From assembly GCA_902362865.1 (NCBI GenBank), contig CABIYE010000011.1, positions 1-64,000 on the forward strand: a DNA stretch of 64,000 nt, in the 5' to 3' direction. Below are positions 27,815 to 38,337 of the stretch, one piece after another (the first letter of the stretch is position 1; the number at the start of each line of letters is the position of its first letter). The notes below the pieces were generated by a model, which made no database searches, was not told the origin of the DNA, and saw only the letters and a list, made by a program, of their open reading frames with translations. Origin of the DNA: Clostridiaceae bacterium. Its GTDB lineage: Bacteria > Bacillota > Clostridia > Lachnospirales > Lachnospiraceae. The translations under genes were made by a program, and so were the position numbers.

Positions 27815-29270
27815 ATCCCGACTCCCTCTTATCTGTCTCCCGGCGTGGAGAATCGTATTTCCCGTACCTGCCATACCCATAGCCATAGCCGTAACCGTAG
27901 CCGTAGCCATAACCAGAAACCAGCGAGCCTTTGCCGCTCATCACATCGTTAAACACACAGCCCAACAGGCCTTTGCCATAATCATTTAACAGATCAATTG
28001 CATCGTTAATATATTTTACCTGCGTCCCGTTCTGCTTCACTACAAGCAGGGATGCATCCGCATATCCGGCAAGGACTTCCGTGTCGGAGCGCTTGTATAC
28101 CGGCGGTGCGTCTATAATAATCAAATCCATCTTCCGGCGCATCTGTGCGACAAATTCTTCCATTCTCCCGGAAGCCAGCAGCTCCGTCGCATGAACTGCC
28201 TTTGTCTGGTTCACCATTACGCTGTAACCGTACTTCTCCAAATAGCTGACCGCTTCTTCCGGATCGCCGCCTTCTGCCAGACATCCGCCCCAGTCAGCAG
28301 CCTGCTTTGGATTTAACGGCAGGCGCTTCAGCAGCTCACAATTCTTGATATCCCCCTCGATCAGAAGAATCTTCCGGGACTGCTTTGCCATCAAATACGC
28401 CAGATTCACTGCCACAGTCGTCTTGCCTTCTCCCGGCGCAGCGCTGGTAACCAGAATGACCTTGACATTCTCATACCGCACCTGATACAGAAGCTTCATC
28501 CGCATCTTCTTCATTGCCTCGGTATAGCCAAAGCTTACGGACGGCTCTGTAATCACTATTTTCTTTTTCTTCCTCTTCAGAAAATCCCTGATATTCCGAT
28601 ATTTTCTCTCATGGCACAGCACACCGAAAAGCGTGGTGTCCAGTTTCTCCGCAGCCTCTTTTTCATTCTTGACCGTGTCCTTCAGACAAGAAAGCATCGC
28701 CAGCAAAATCAGCATGACAGCCGTGCCAATGAGAAATGCTTTCTGCATAATCTCCTTCCCACGGAACACCTGATCCGGTGCCGCCGGATATCCGGGCTTT
28801 TCAAATATTTCCATTACCACTTCGCCCAGCACATTCCTGCCTACCTCTGGGTAATATTCCAGCATCCCCCGCAGAAGCTTAAGCGCAGTCTCCGGACTGT
28901 CCGCGGTCACAGACACCGATAACAGATTCGTCTCCGGCACAACCTTAATTTTCACCTTTCCGTCAAAACTGTCCATTCCCAGCCCGTCGCTTACCATCTT
29001 CTTCAATACGTTACTGTCCATGACAGACCGGAAAACCTCTGTCATCTTCTGCGTTTTCGTCAGATTTGCATATGCCCCCGTGCTGCCGTTCCGGGAAGAA
29101 ACTACGAAAGTAGTTCTTGAAGTATAGGTCGGCTGATACAAAAGCCTGCCCCCTATATACGCAAGAAATGCCGCCGATATTCCGATAGCCACAGCCACCC
29201 ACAAATCATGGAATACATCTCTGATTATACAATAAATATCAATCTCCTGTTGTCTCGTCTCTCTCTCCAA
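27798..29270 (-). CDS. Wzz/BY-kinase fusion with Gly-Tyr repeat tail
   Basis: 490 residues, TTG start at 29270 after a GGGG-containing site. The Wzz/CapA part has membrane helices at about 22-44 and 178-197. The kinase part has Walker A SAAPGEGKTTVAVNL, Walker A' ILLIEGDIKN and Walker B LIIIDAPPV. The tail (about 450-490) is unusual: seven Gly-Tyr pairs in a row, then RYGKY and a final GYG, giving about ten tyrosines for autophosphorylation. These kinases set chain length and export of surface polysaccharide together with the CpsB phosphatase. A tandem hexanucleotide repeat encodes the tail. The gene follows the Ig-like membrane protein by 20 bases and overlaps the second fusion gene. Confidence 0.9.
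   Translation of the reverse strand: MERETRQQEIDIYCIIRDVFHDLWVAVAIGISAAFLAYIGGRLLYQPTYTSRTTFVVSSRNGSTGAYANLTKTQKMTEVFRSVMDSNVLKKMVSDGLGMDSFDGKVKIKVVPETNLLSVSVTADSPETALKLLRGMLEYYPEVGRNVLGEVVMEIFEKPGYPAAPDQVFRGKEIMQKAFLIGTAVMLILLAMLSCLKDTVKNEKEAAEKLDTTLFGVLCHERKYRNIRDFLKRKKKKIVITEPSVSFGYTEAMKKMRMKLLYQVRYENVKVILVTSAAPGEGKTTVAVNLAYLMAKQSRKILLIEGDIKNCELLKRLPLNPKQAADWGGCLAEGGDPEEAVSYLEKYGYSVMVNQTKAVHATELLASGRMEEFVAQMRRKMDLIIIDAPPVYKRSDTEVLAGYADASLLVVKQNGTQVKYINDAIDLLNDYGKGLLGCVFNDVMSGKGSLVSGYGYGYGYGYGYGYGRYGKYDSPRRETDKRESGYGRTK
27871..27912 (-). repeat. Hexanucleotide tandem repeat encoding (Gly-Tyr)7
   Basis: Seven consecutive six-base units of the form CC(A/G)TA(A/C/G) on the plus strand. Gain or loss of a unit would add or remove one Gly-Tyr pair in frame. 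Confidence 0.8.
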
Positions 29271-29290
29271 AATTCTAACCCCATTCCGCC

Positions 29291-30088
29291 TTAGTTCACG
29301 ATTACGATCAGCCTGTTTTTTCCCATGTCTTTTTCGCCATATACAACGTAATCCACATAGTATACTCCCGGCGTGCTCACAACTACATTGGATTCGATCT
29401 GAAGCGTCCCTTCCTGATCTGCGCTGTCAAAATACTGTGCCGGATCAAAGCCCGTATTTGCTCCAATATAGATCAGGTATTCCTTAAGCTTCACCTGTAT
29501 TTTTTCCGCCGACGCATTATATACCTCCAGCGGCAGCCTGAGTTCTGCAGTCCTGCCCGCGCTGTCCGTGACCCGGAGATCTACATACCGTATCCCCACC
29601 GTCTTTTCGTCAGAAGCATTCTTCATCGTATATTTAATCTGTCCGCTCAGATCTCCGTCAAGTAAGCTTTCTGCCTCCACCCTGTCCAGCACATTTAGCG
29701 TATCTCCTGCCTTGTACCGCAGAGAATCCTTAAGCTTAAACCAGGGTCCCTGATAATCGATATATTTCAGCGTGCGCTCAGCTCTTCCCACATTGCCCTT
29801 CTCATCAATCGCAGCATAGGTTATGGTTCGTTCATTCTCCTCTGTAATCTCTGATATCTGCTCCACTACCAGCGTACCGCTTACGTCGCCTGACAGATTA
29901 TCCTCTGCTTTCACATCCGCAAGCAGTTTCTCTTCTCCATCTTCTACATGAAGCAGCAATTCCCCTTCCGGAAATGTAATCTCTGGCGGGACTCGATCCT
30001 GCCCCGTCTTCTCATATACCCGAAAAGCCACAAACATTACTGTTGACAGAAGCAGCACTACAATACTTATGATTCTGATCTTCTTCAT
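29291..30088 (-). CDS. Membrane-anchored protein with Ig-like domains
   Basis: 265 residues from the ATG at 30088, better spaced from GGGAG than the GTG at 30100. One N-terminal membrane helix (IISIVVLLLSTVMFVAF) anchors an extracellular part with three beta-sandwich repeats of the kind seen in DUF5011/cadherin-like domains: VPPEITFPEGE..DNLSGDVSG, YIDYQGPWFKL..SLLDGDLSG, and a last repeat ending GVYYVDYVVYGEKDMGKNRLIVIV. The x-DGDLSG-type motifs often bind calcium. It sits between the regulator and the first Wzz/BY-kinase, so it may help polysaccharide assembly on the cell surface. The specific role is unknown. Confidence 0.8.
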   Translation of the reverse strand: MKKIRIISIVVLLLSTVMFVAFRVYEKTGQDRVPPEITFPEGELLLHVEDGEEKLLADVKAEDNLSGDVSGTLVVEQISEITEENERTITYAAIDEKGNVGRAERTLKYIDYQGPWFKLKDSLRYKAGDTLNVLDRVEAESLLDGDLSGQIKYTMKNASDEKTVGIRYVDLRVTDSAGRTAELRLPLEVYNASAEKIQVKLKEYLIYIGANTGFDPAQYFDSADQEGTLQIESNVVVSTPGVYYVDYVVYGEKDMGKNRLIVIVN

Positions 30089-30108
30089 TCGGCATCTCAC
30101 TCCCTTTT

Positions 30109-31674
30109 CTACTGCAAAAGTCCCTTCTCTCTTCCCTTCACAAGCGCCTGGACTCTGCTGTTCACTCCCAGTTTTTTATACAGACTGTACAAATGTCCCT
30201 TTACAGTCGGTAATTTCAGATTCAGCTCCCGGCACATCTGTGCGTTCGTCATCCCAAGGCTGATATTCTGAAGCATAATCATTTCCATCATCGTAAGCTT
30301 TTCGTCCGTCTCCTGCGGCAATTCATGATAATATTTCCGGCTTTTACGGGCAAGACGTCTGAACGTTTCTATATAATCTGCCTCCGGCATCCGAAGGACA
30401 TTTCCATAATTATATTTCTTTTTCTGCCGCCACCCTTCCTGAAAATTTGTACTCATCCATGCCGCATACTCATCCAGCGTCTCACAGCCGCAGATGCCAT
30501 ATGTTGTATAAAATCTCACGTACCGAAAATTCCCCGTTATTACAAAGGATTCTATCACATACCGCAGCGACTGGTTTTTCTTCCCTTCCTCCCTGTTTAC
30601 CAACGCCAATAAAAACAAAGCTTCCGCCTGAAAGCGCGTACTATGATAGTTCTGGAAACAGGGCAGCAGCCTTTGCAGAATCGGTTCTGCCTTTTCATAC
30701 TGATTCAAATGTACATAACATTTCGCCAAATACCACAATACAAGGTAATTTTCTTCGTTAATCTCAAGCACGGACTCACTGCGCATGTCATAGATCCATC
30801 TTAACACTTGCTCTCGTCCTTCTCCCTGTAGGGAATATACACTCATAACTGCTTCCATACTCTTCCTGCAAAGCGGATGATCTTCCCATCGCAGAATTTT
30901 CTTTTGCTGCTCAATAGCATCTGCCGTTCTCTCACCCGAATAACTTTCCCGAAGCATATATAAAAGAGACAGCTTTGCCAAGTCCTTCTGCCAGTTTTCT
31001 CCGGTTCGGACTGTAAAAAGATATCTCCAGTTTTCATCCTCAATATCATCCTGCCGGTTTATTTCAAAATAATACTCCATCTGCGCCAAAAGATAAAACG
31101 CCCATTCTTCCTCACCCAGGTATTCCTTCCAAATCCGGGCGCGTCTTCTTTCCTCTTTTTTCAGTACGCAAAATAAACCGGACAAATCTCTGATTCCACA
31201 CAAGAAAGAACAGGAATTGCCAATCATATAGTAGATTCTCGCCCGTCCGTTCCTCTTGCCATAACTTTCCAGCTGTTCCAGCCAGTCTTCCAGAGTTTCT
31301 TCCGGATCCATATATAATAAATTCAAATAAACTTCTTCCGCTTTCTCATCGGTTCCTTCCGCCGCACGCCGCACTGCTCTGCGGAATCCTTTCATGTCCC
31401 GCCGGGCAATACAGTATACTGCCTGCAGGTAACAACACGCCGACGACAAGTCTTTCCACTCCATCACTTCCCCATACGATACCCCCAGGGAAGGAACCAG
31501 AGTATAATTTTGAAGCATACACCGTCTGTATTTCTCTCCATTTCCAGACTGCTTCAGACATTCCAACGCTTCTCTCACATAGCCATGAGAACCGTACCAT
31601 TCTCCCAGACATTCTAATAGGAATTTGCTTTTACCCCCCCCGAGCCGAATCCGGAAGAGCATTGCTGAACGCAC
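30109..31674 (-). pseudogene. MalT/LAL-type LuxR regulator, C-terminal part with HTH (frame 2 of 2)
   Basis: 521 codons from an internal ATG. It is a long alpha-helical TPR-like region, as in MalT-type regulators, followed by a LuxR helix-turn-helix at about 455-510 (LTMMEMIMLQNISLGMTNAQ, then KLPTVKGHLYSLYKKLGV). The real coding frame enters at the G8 tract (31634-31641); upstream residues in this frame are not homologous. With nine G the two frames join into a protein of 809 residues, a normal length for this family. Such regulators activate nearby operons on sensing a ligand. It lies 20 bases ahead of the first polysaccharide gene and is the probable master switch of the locus. Confidence 0.82.
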
Positions 31675-32537
31675 TGCCTAAAAACCGGCAGTATTTTCCA
31701 CCGTTCTTTTCCTGTATCACACAGCAGAAATCCTTTTCGTCCTAATACTCTTAAGGATTCTGCAACTCCCTCAAGTTTCCACACATCCCGGCAAAGTTCC
31801 TCGTTAATCCACGGACATTGTGCCGCTCCGGTTAATATCGCTTTCTCCTTCGAAGAAAGCGTATCCCACATCTCCTGCCGGATATATCTATCTATCTCAT
31901 ACCGCTGCCTTAACTGCTCCACTGTCACATCTGCTGCATTCTCACCTTTTGAACCCAAAGACAGACGAATCATCATATCTACACAACCTGCCCATCCTCC
32001 GCTAACCTTATAGATTTCTTCCGCATCCAGCGAACTTCCCATATACTCTGCAAATCTACGTATCTCACCTATGGTAAACAAAAAGGATTCCGGCGGCAGC
32101 AGCTCCATTCTGCGGCTCCACAGAAGTTCCAAAAAGCTCTCTTCCATCTCTTCCCTGCTAATTACAACCATACGCCATGTGCGCGGAAGTCTGCCAATCA
32201 ATTCAACCACATGCTCCCGGATCTGTTCCGGAAGTTCGCATGGTAAATTCTCCAATATCACCCAGATATTCTTCTCATCCATACGCTCTTCCAATTCCTT
32301 AAACTTCTCCGCACATCGCTTTGGATCCTTCACTTCTTCCTCCATCCGGAACAGGACAGGCACCACTTCCGTCCGTCTTGCCAACAGCATTTTCACAGCC
32401 GTCGTCTTTCCAGAGGCAGCTATGCCCTCCAGATAAACAGAAGGGAACCTTTCCAGTTCCCTTTCCAGCACTCCAGACTTATCTACATAATACTGTTTTT
32501 GCGATAAAGAACTATAATAGGTATCACTGTCTGCCAT
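31614..32537 (-). pseudogene. MalT/LAL-type LuxR regulator, N-terminal ATPase part (frame 1 of 2)
   Basis: 307 residues, ATG start at 32537 overlapping the PqqD-like gene by 14 bases. It is the STAND-type ATPase of MalT-like regulators: Walker A YLEGIAASGKTTAVKML (about 33-49), Walker B-like WVILENLP, then WRMVVISRE and the winged-helix segment SGGWAGCVDMMIRLSL. The frame runs into the G8 tract, then ends after GGVKANSY. Without the C-terminal half it lacks the DNA-binding domain. Depending on the G count in each cell, it would be full length (active) or truncated (inactive), which makes this a candidate on/off switch. Confidence 0.82.
31634..31641 (-). repeat. Poly-G tract (G8) at the regulator frame junction
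   Basis: Eight C on the plus strand, read as eight G in the gene. Upstream codons stay in the ATPase frame (TTC-GGC-TCG-GGG); downstream codons of the TPR/HTH part need one more G, giving GGG-GGT-AAA-AGC. It is the longest run of G or C that I see in the window. Confidence 0.85.
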
Positions 32538-32802
32538 CTTCCGTCAGTATGCCTCCCTCAATCAGAGCATTTAAAAACTCCTGAATATCCTCTTTTGCAA
32601 CTTCTTCTTCCACATCATATTCTTCCAGGACACCTGCAACCATTTCCTCTATCGTAACATCATTCTGAAGCATATTCCATAGAAAAACACCTACTTCATT
32701 CACCGTAATCAAACCATGAAATTCCAGCGACGTCTCTCCGGTTGGTATGATAATATAATCACCGGCAATCTCTCTGAGCATGAACTCTTTCCCTACCCTC
32801 AT
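32524..32802 (-). CDS. PqqD-family peptide-recognition protein (RRE)
   Basis: 92 residues from the ATG at 32802; an ATG three codons upstream is too close to the GAAAGGG site. The sequence has the PqqD fold pattern: FMLREIAGDYIIIPTGE (beta hairpin), ITVNEVGVFLWNML (helix), then helices ending in IQEFLNALIEGGIL. Such small proteins bind the leader of a ribosomal peptide and present it to a radical SAM enzyme or kinase. No modifying enzyme is adjacent, but a radical SAM/SPASM gene, an HprK-like gene and a candidate precursor are downstream on the same strand. It overlaps the regulator gene by 14 bases and is first in the locus after a promoter. Confidence 0.88.
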   Translation of the reverse strand: MRVGKEFMLREIAGDYIIIPTGETSLEFHGLITVNEVGVFLWNMLQNDVTIEEMVAGVLEEYDVEEEVAKEDIQEFLNALIEGGILTEDGRQ

Positions 32803-32844
32803 GAACTTCATCCCTTTCGTACTTTACCTCGACAAATTATCATT

Positions 32845-32873
32845 AGTATAGCATCAAAAAAAATAAAAAACAA
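32845..32873 (-). promoter_or_regulatory. Promoter of the PqqD/regulator/polysaccharide locus
   Basis: On the minus strand TTGTTT (32868-32873) and TATACT (32845-32850), 17 bases apart with an A/T-rich spacer, about 45 bases before the PqqD start. Confidence 0.55.
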
Positions 32874-32909
32874 TATTTCAGCAATTTTTTCTCAACTACT
32901 CTTGGAGAG

Positions 32910-34013
32910 TTATTCACAATATTGCTTTAACTCATCAAGTCTGCGCCGGAACATTTCCCCTTCCTTTTCCATGCACATGTCCCGGAATATATTCATATCT
33001 ATCTTACTCTTCTCTCTGAGCCCAATGTGCTTTACCGCTTCAATTGCTGCTTCCCGCTGCGACAAATGTCGTGGCAGGACAGTCAGGCAATTAGCTCCAT
33101 CCAAATCATCATATTCTAAAAAACATCGATTAAAATCCATCAGCGGATACAGAGAAATACATTCATTATTACTATTGTCAACCAGGAATCCCCAATTTTC
33201 CGGATGACGGTCTGTATTCCCTGTCAGATAGTCCAGAATATTCATGCCATAATACGTAATCGGATCAATCTTTTTGCAGATATCAAGCGTATTCAAATCA
33301 TGATTACAGGCATAAATATCAAAAGCCATCTTTGACACCATTGAATATTTTTTTGATGTCACAATCCGACTTTCCGACACACACTCTCCATCATATAAAC
33401 ATTCCCGATACTTAACCTGCGGCACATCAAAGCACTGACAAACCATACTCGCCAAAATCTCTTTTTTTACCGCCTCTTTCTCTCCGTCTTTTAAAAGATA
33501 GAAACCATCTTCCTTCCGAATCCAGGCTTTGGGAAAACATCCCCTAGTCGACAAATCCGGTGCCAATTCCTGATTGGTAACCGTCATCTGCCTGCCTCTA
33601 AGAGATATTTCCACAAGAGCCTCATCCAAAGGATTATCATATAAATTCAATCTGGCAAAAGTAATCTCTTCTCCCACACTTCTCACCCAGTATACGTCTG
33701 TTAATGAGACACAATGATAAGACAATGCAATATCCGCTCTGTCTTTATCCGTAACTGCCTGAGTCACTCCAATACTATTTAGTATTTCTTTCGCATATTT
33801 TCTATCCAGTGAAAGCATTCTTGATGCACACCAATGATTAAAATTCAGAATATTATTAATCATTGTATCAATGTCCAAACTATCATCTTCTAAATACAGG
33901 TCATAGGGCATAAACTTTTCTTTAAGAATCGTCGCTTTTCCATTCGACGAAAGTTCCGCCACAACTTTATCCATATGCATAATCTGATAAATAACAAGAT
34001 CGCTCTTCTTCAT
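32910..34013 (-). CDS. HipA-like kinase-fold protein (orphan)
   Basis: 367 residues, ATG at 34013. The C-terminal half has the HipA/PI-kinase-like catalytic signature: NILDYLTGNTDRHPENWGFLVD (about 255-277; catalytic Asp in DRHPEN) and LYPLMDFNRC (metal-binding Asp). The N-terminal half is not like the usual HipA N domain, and no HipB-type antitoxin gene is adjacent, so a standard HipAB pair is not supported. It may be a stand-alone protein kinase. It lies between the surface locus and tuf, with its own flanking gaps. The substrate is unknown. Confidence 0.78.
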   Translation of the reverse strand: MKKSDLVIYQIMHMDKVVAELSSNGKATILKEKFMPYDLYLEDDSLDIDTMINNILNFNHWCASRMLSLDRKYAKEILNSIGVTQAVTDKDRADIALSYHCVSLTDVYWVRSVGEEITFARLNLYDNPLDEALVEISLRGRQMTVTNQELAPDLSTRGCFPKAWIRKEDGFYLLKDGEKEAVKKEILASMVCQCFDVPQVKYRECLYDGECVSESRIVTSKKYSMVSKMAFDIYACNHDLNTLDICKKIDPITYYGMNILDYLTGNTDRHPENWGFLVDNSNNECISLYPLMDFNRCFLEYDDLDGANCLTVLPRHLSQREAAIEAVKHIGLREKSKIDMNIFRDMCMEKEGEMFRRRLDELKQYCE

Positions 34014-34111
34014 CGGCTCATCTCCCTATTGTTCTATATTTCCCCATATATCATACCATATCTTTCTTTCATTTGACAGCAGCTCTTTTGACACCCTGAA
34101 CCACAAAAAAA

Positions 34112-34139
34112 CCGTTCCATGCATTTAAGCATGAAACGG
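34112..34139 (-). terminator. Terminator after tuf
   Basis: CCGTTCCATGC (34112-34122) and GCATGAAACGG (34129-34139) form an 11-bp stem followed on the minus strand by a run of seven T, 42 bases after the tuf stop codon. Confidence 0.85.
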
Positions 34140-34181
34140 CTTTTTATATTTCATTCACTTAATCCAATACGCTTATGGAAA

Positions 34182-35375
34182 TTACTCAATAATCTCCTTA
34201 ACTACGCCTGATCCTACTGTACGTCCGCCTTCACGGATAGCGAAACGAAGACCCTGCTCCATAGCTACCGGGTGAATCAGTTCGCATGTCATCTCTACGT
34301 GGTCACCAGGCATACACATCTCTGTTCCTTCCGGAAGACCACAGATACCTGTTACGTCCGTTGTTCTGAAGTAGAACTGTGGACGATAGTTGTTGAAGAA
34401 TGGAGTATGACGTCCACCTTCATCTTTTGTCAGTACGTAAACCTGAGATGTGAATTTGTGATGGCACTTTACAGAGCCTGGCTTACACAGACACTGTCCT
34501 CTTTCGATCTCTGTTCTCTGAACACCACGAAGAAGAGCACCGATGTTATCACCAGCCTGAGCCTCATCAAGAAGCTTACGGAACATCTCAACACCTGTTA
34601 CAACTACTTTACGGTTTTCTTCTTTAATACCAACGATTTCTACTTCGTCAGATACATGAAGAACACCACGCTCTACTCTACCTGTAGCAACTGTTCCACG
34701 TCCTGTAATAGAGAATACGTCCTCTACAGGCATAAGGAATGGCTGATCTACTGCACGCTGCGGATCCGGAATATAGCTGTCTACTGCATCCATAAGTTCC
34801 ATGATCTTGTCGCCCCATTCTCCTGACGGATCTTCAAGAGCCTTCAGAGCTGAACCCTGGATAATCGGTGTGTCATCTCCCGGGAACTCATACTCGTCTA
34901 ACAGTTCACGGATTTCCATCTCTACTAATTCAAGAAGTTCTTCATCATCTACCATATCACATTTGTTCATGAATACAACGATGTAAGGAACACCTACCTG
35001 ACGGGAAAGCAGGATATGCTCTCTTGTCTGAGCCATAACACCATCTGTAGCAGCAACAACAAGGATAGCACCATCCATCTGAGCTGCACCGGTAATCATG
35101 TTCTTAACGTAGTCAGCATGTCCTGGGCAGTCTACGTGAGCATAGTGACGCTTCTCTGTCTCATACTCAACGTGAGCTGTGGAAATTGTGATACCACGTT
35201 CTCTTTCTTCCGGAGCCTTATCGATGTTCTCGAAATCTACAGCAGCGTTACCAGCTACTCTCTCAGCAAGAGTCTTGGTGATAGCAGCTGTAAGAGTTGT
35301 TTTACCGTGGTCAACGTGACCGATTGTACCAATATTACAATGTGGTTTTGTTCTTTCAAATTTAGCCTTTGCCAT
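34182..35375 (-). CDS. tuf: Elongation factor Tu
   Basis: 397 residues, full length. It brings aminoacyl-tRNA to the ribosome as a GTP complex. G1 [10 protein letters not shown] (about 18-27), G3 [13 protein letters not shown]4 [10 protein letters not shown] and the switch I segment [16 protein letters not shown] are intact. The C-terminal barrels ([24 protein letters not shown]) are complete. It starts after AAGGAGG. It is the last gene of the str operon, 153 bases after fusA, with its own extra promoter in that gap and a terminator behind. Confidence 0.98.
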   Translation of the reverse strand: MAKAKFERTKPHCNIGTIGHVDHGKTTLTAAITKTLAERVAGNAAVDFENIDKAPEERERGITISTAHVEYETEKRHYAHVDCPGHADYVKNMITGAAQMDGAILVVAATDGVMAQTREHILLSRQVGVPYIVVFMNKCDMVDDEELLELVEMEIRELLDEYEFPGDDTPIIQGSALKALEDPSGEWGDKIMELMDAVDSYIPDPQRAVDQPFLMPVEDVFSITGRGTVATGRVERGVLHVSDEVEIVGIKEENRKVVVTGVEMFRKLLDEAQAGDNIGALLRGVQRTEIERGQCLCKPGSVKCHHKFTSQVYVLTKDEGGRHTPFFNNYRPQFYFRTTDVTGICGLPEGTEMCMPGDHVEMTCELIHPVAMEQGLRFAIREGGRTVGSGVVKEIIE

Positions 35376-35450
35376 TTTGAATAATCCTCCTTAATTAAAT
35401 CGCCATATCTGGCATTCTACTAATATTAACAATTTACTCAGCTAGTTCTG

Positions 35451-35479
35451 ATTATATTTCAAATCAACCCGTTTTTCAA
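35451..35479 (-). promoter_or_regulatory. Internal promoter for tuf
   Basis: On the minus strand TTGAAA (35474-35479) and TATAAT (35451-35456) with a 17-base spacer in the fusA-tuf gap. It would let tuf be expressed above the rest of the operon. Confidence 0.7.
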
Positions 35480-35528
35480 GCCTTTTTCATACTTTTTAGC
35501 ATAAATTACATAACAGTTCAGCTTGCGG

Positions 35529-37643
35529 TTAATTTTTTCCGGATAATACTTTTTCCTGTACAGACTTCGGAACCGGTTCATATTTCTCAAAGAACATAGA
35601 GTAATTACCACGTCCCTGTGTTCTGGAACGTAAGTCTGTTGAATAACCGAACATCTCTGAAAGCGGTACGTAGCCACGTACAATCTTTCCGCCGCCCAGG
35701 TCATCCATACCTTCGATACGTCCTCTCCTGGAGTTAATATCGCCGATGATATCTCCCATATACTCTTCCGGCATCGTTACTTCTACCTTCATAATAGGCT
35801 CAAGCAGTACCGGAGCAGCCTTCTTCATCGCATCCTTGAATGCAAGAGAACCTGCAATGTGGAATGCCATTTCGCTTGAATCGACTTCATGGTAAGAACC
35901 ATCATATACATTAGCCTTAAGGCCGACAACCGGGAATCCTCCAAGGATACCGGATTTCATTGCTTCTTCAATACCCTCGCCGACAGCCGGGATATATTCC
36001 TTCGGAATTGCACCGCCGACAACAGTAGACTCAAACTTAAATACTTCCTCGCCATTGACATCCATTGGCTCGAATTTAACCTTACAGTGTCCGTACTGTC
36101 CACGTCCACCGGACTGCTTCGCGTACTTGCTGTCAACATCAACAGCTTTCGTAAATGCTTCCTTATAAGCAACCTGAGGAGCACCTACATTAGCTTCTAC
36201 CTTAAACTCACGAAGAAGTCTGTCTACAATAATCTCAAGATGAAGCTCACCCATACCGGCGATAATAGTCTGTCCTGTCTCCGGATCCGTATGCGCGCGG
36301 AATGTCGGGTCTTCTTCTGCCAGTTTCGCAAGAGATTCACCAAGTTTACCCTGGGAAGCCTTGGTCTTCGGCTCAATCGCAAGCTCGATAACCGGCTCCG
36401 GGAATTCCATGGATTCCAGGATTACCGGATGCTGTTCGTCACAGATGGTATCTCCTGTTGTCGTAAACTTGAATCCAATTGCTGCCGCAATATCACCGGA
36501 ATATACTTTATCAAGCTCCTGTCTCTTATTTGCATGCATCTGCAGGATACGTCCTACACGCTCCTTCTTGCCCTTCGTTGCATTCAGGACATAGGAACCT
36601 GAGTTACAGGATCCGGAATACACACGGAAGTAAGCAAGCTTACCTACAAATGGGTCTGTCATAATCTTAAATGCCAGCGCTGAGAACGGCTCTTCATCTG
36701 AAGAATGTCTTACAACTTCATTTCCATCCTCATCCACACCTTCGATCGGCGGAATGTCTGTCGGAGCCGGCATATATTCAACGATTGCGTCCAAAAGCTT
36801 CTGAACACCTTTATTTCTATATGCTGTACCACAGCAAACCGGAACTGCCGTACATTCACATGTCGCCTTACGCAGAACTCTCTTCAGGTCATCTACAGAC
36901 GGCTCCTCGCCCTCCAGATATTCCATCATAAGATCATCATCCAGCTCGCAGATTTTCTCTACCAGCTCTGTATGATACAGTTCCGCATCATCTTTCATAT
37001 CTTCCGGAATCTCTACAACGGAAATGTCATCACCCTTCTCATCATTGTAGATGTAAGCTTCCATTTCCATCAGGTCAATGATTCCCTTAAATTCATCTTC
37101 TTTACCAATTGGCAGCTGAAGACAGATTGCATTCTTACCAAGTCTGGTTTTAATCTGCTCTACTGCATTGTAGAAATCAGCTCCCAGAATGTCCATCTTG
37201 TTGATGAAAGCCATTCTTGGTACGTTGTATGTGTCTGCCTGACGCCATACATTCTCTGACTGCGGCTCAACACCACCCTTAGCACAGAACACGCCGACAG
37301 CGCCGTCCAGTACACGGAGTGAACGCTCAACTTCAACAGTAAAGTCAACGTGTCCCGGAGTATCAATAATATTGATACGGTGTTCCAGGGCACCTGCCTT
37401 CGGTTTTGTGTGATCTTCCAAAGTCCAGTGGCATGTTGTAGCTGCAGAAGTAATCGTGATACCTCTTTCCTGCTCCTGTTCCATCCAGTCCATGGTAGCA
37501 GTACCCTCATGAGTATCACCAATCTTATAGTTTACACCGGTATAGTAGAGAATACGCTCTGTCAGCGTAGTCTTACCGGCATCAATATGCGCCATAATAC
37601 CGATATTTCTGGTTCTCTCTAATGGATATTCTCTTCCAGCCAT
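35529..37643 (-). CDS. fusA: Elongation factor G
   Basis: 704 residues, full length. It is the GTPase for ribosomal translocation and recycling. G1 [15 protein letters not shown] (about 18-32), G2 [12 protein letters not shown]3 [17 protein letters not shown]4 [10 protein letters not shown] are intact, and domains II-V are complete up to [22 protein letters not shown]. Start ATG follows GGAGGCAACA. It is third in the rpsL-rpsG-fusA-tuf operon, with 15 bases between it and rpsG. Confidence 0.98.
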   Translation of the reverse strand: MAGREYPLERTRNIGIMAHIDAGKTTLTERILYYTGVNYKIGDTHEGTATMDWMEQEQERGITITSAATTCHWTLEDHTKPKAGALEHRINIIDTPGHVDFTVEVERSLRVLDGAVGVFCAKGGVEPQSENVWRQADTYNVPRMAFINKMDILGADFYNAVEQIKTRLGKNAICLQLPIGKEDEFKGIIDLMEMEAYIYNDEKGDDISVVEIPEDMKDDAELYHTELVEKICELDDDLMMEYLEGEEPSVDDLKRVLRKATCECTAVPVCCGTAYRNKGVQKLLDAIVEYMPAPTDIPPIEGVDEDGNEVVRHSSDEEPFSALAFKIMTDPFVGKLAYFRVYSGSCNSGSYVLNATKGKKERVGRILQMHANKRQELDKVYSGDIAAAIGFKFTTTGDTICDEQHPVILESMEFPEPVIELAIEPKTKASQGKLGESLAKLAEEDPTFRAHTDPETGQTIIAGMGELHLEIIVDRLLREFKVEANVGAPQVAYKEAFTKAVDVDSKYAKQSGGRGQYGHCKVKFEPMDVNGEEVFKFESTVVGGAIPKEYIPAVGEGIEEAMKSGILGGFPVVGLKANVYDGSYHEVDSSEMAFHIAGSLAFKDAMKKAAPVLLEPIMKVEVTMPEEYMGDIIGDINSRRGRIEGMDDLGGGKIVRGYVPLSEMFGYSTDLRSRTQGRGNYSMFFEKYEPVPKSVQEKVLSGKN

Positions 37644-37658
37644 TGTTGCCTCCTAAAA

Positions 37659-38189
<531 letters not shown>

Positions 38190-38337
38190 TCATCGGTACT
38201 CACATGTGTCGTTCTGATGATACTGTGTAGTGCACAGGGCATACCTTCTATAATCATAACCCTGCAACTTACTTTCTCATAGTTCTGTTTGTGAATATTC
38301 AATTCAATATGGTAGTTCTTCTTACTAGGCTCGAAAA

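Noticed and set aside
27815..27910. Longer start for the second Wzz/BY-kinase (MATATVTAM)
   Set aside because: This stretch is the Gly-Tyr repeat of the upstream gene read in another frame. The ATG at 27814 has the ribosome binding site.
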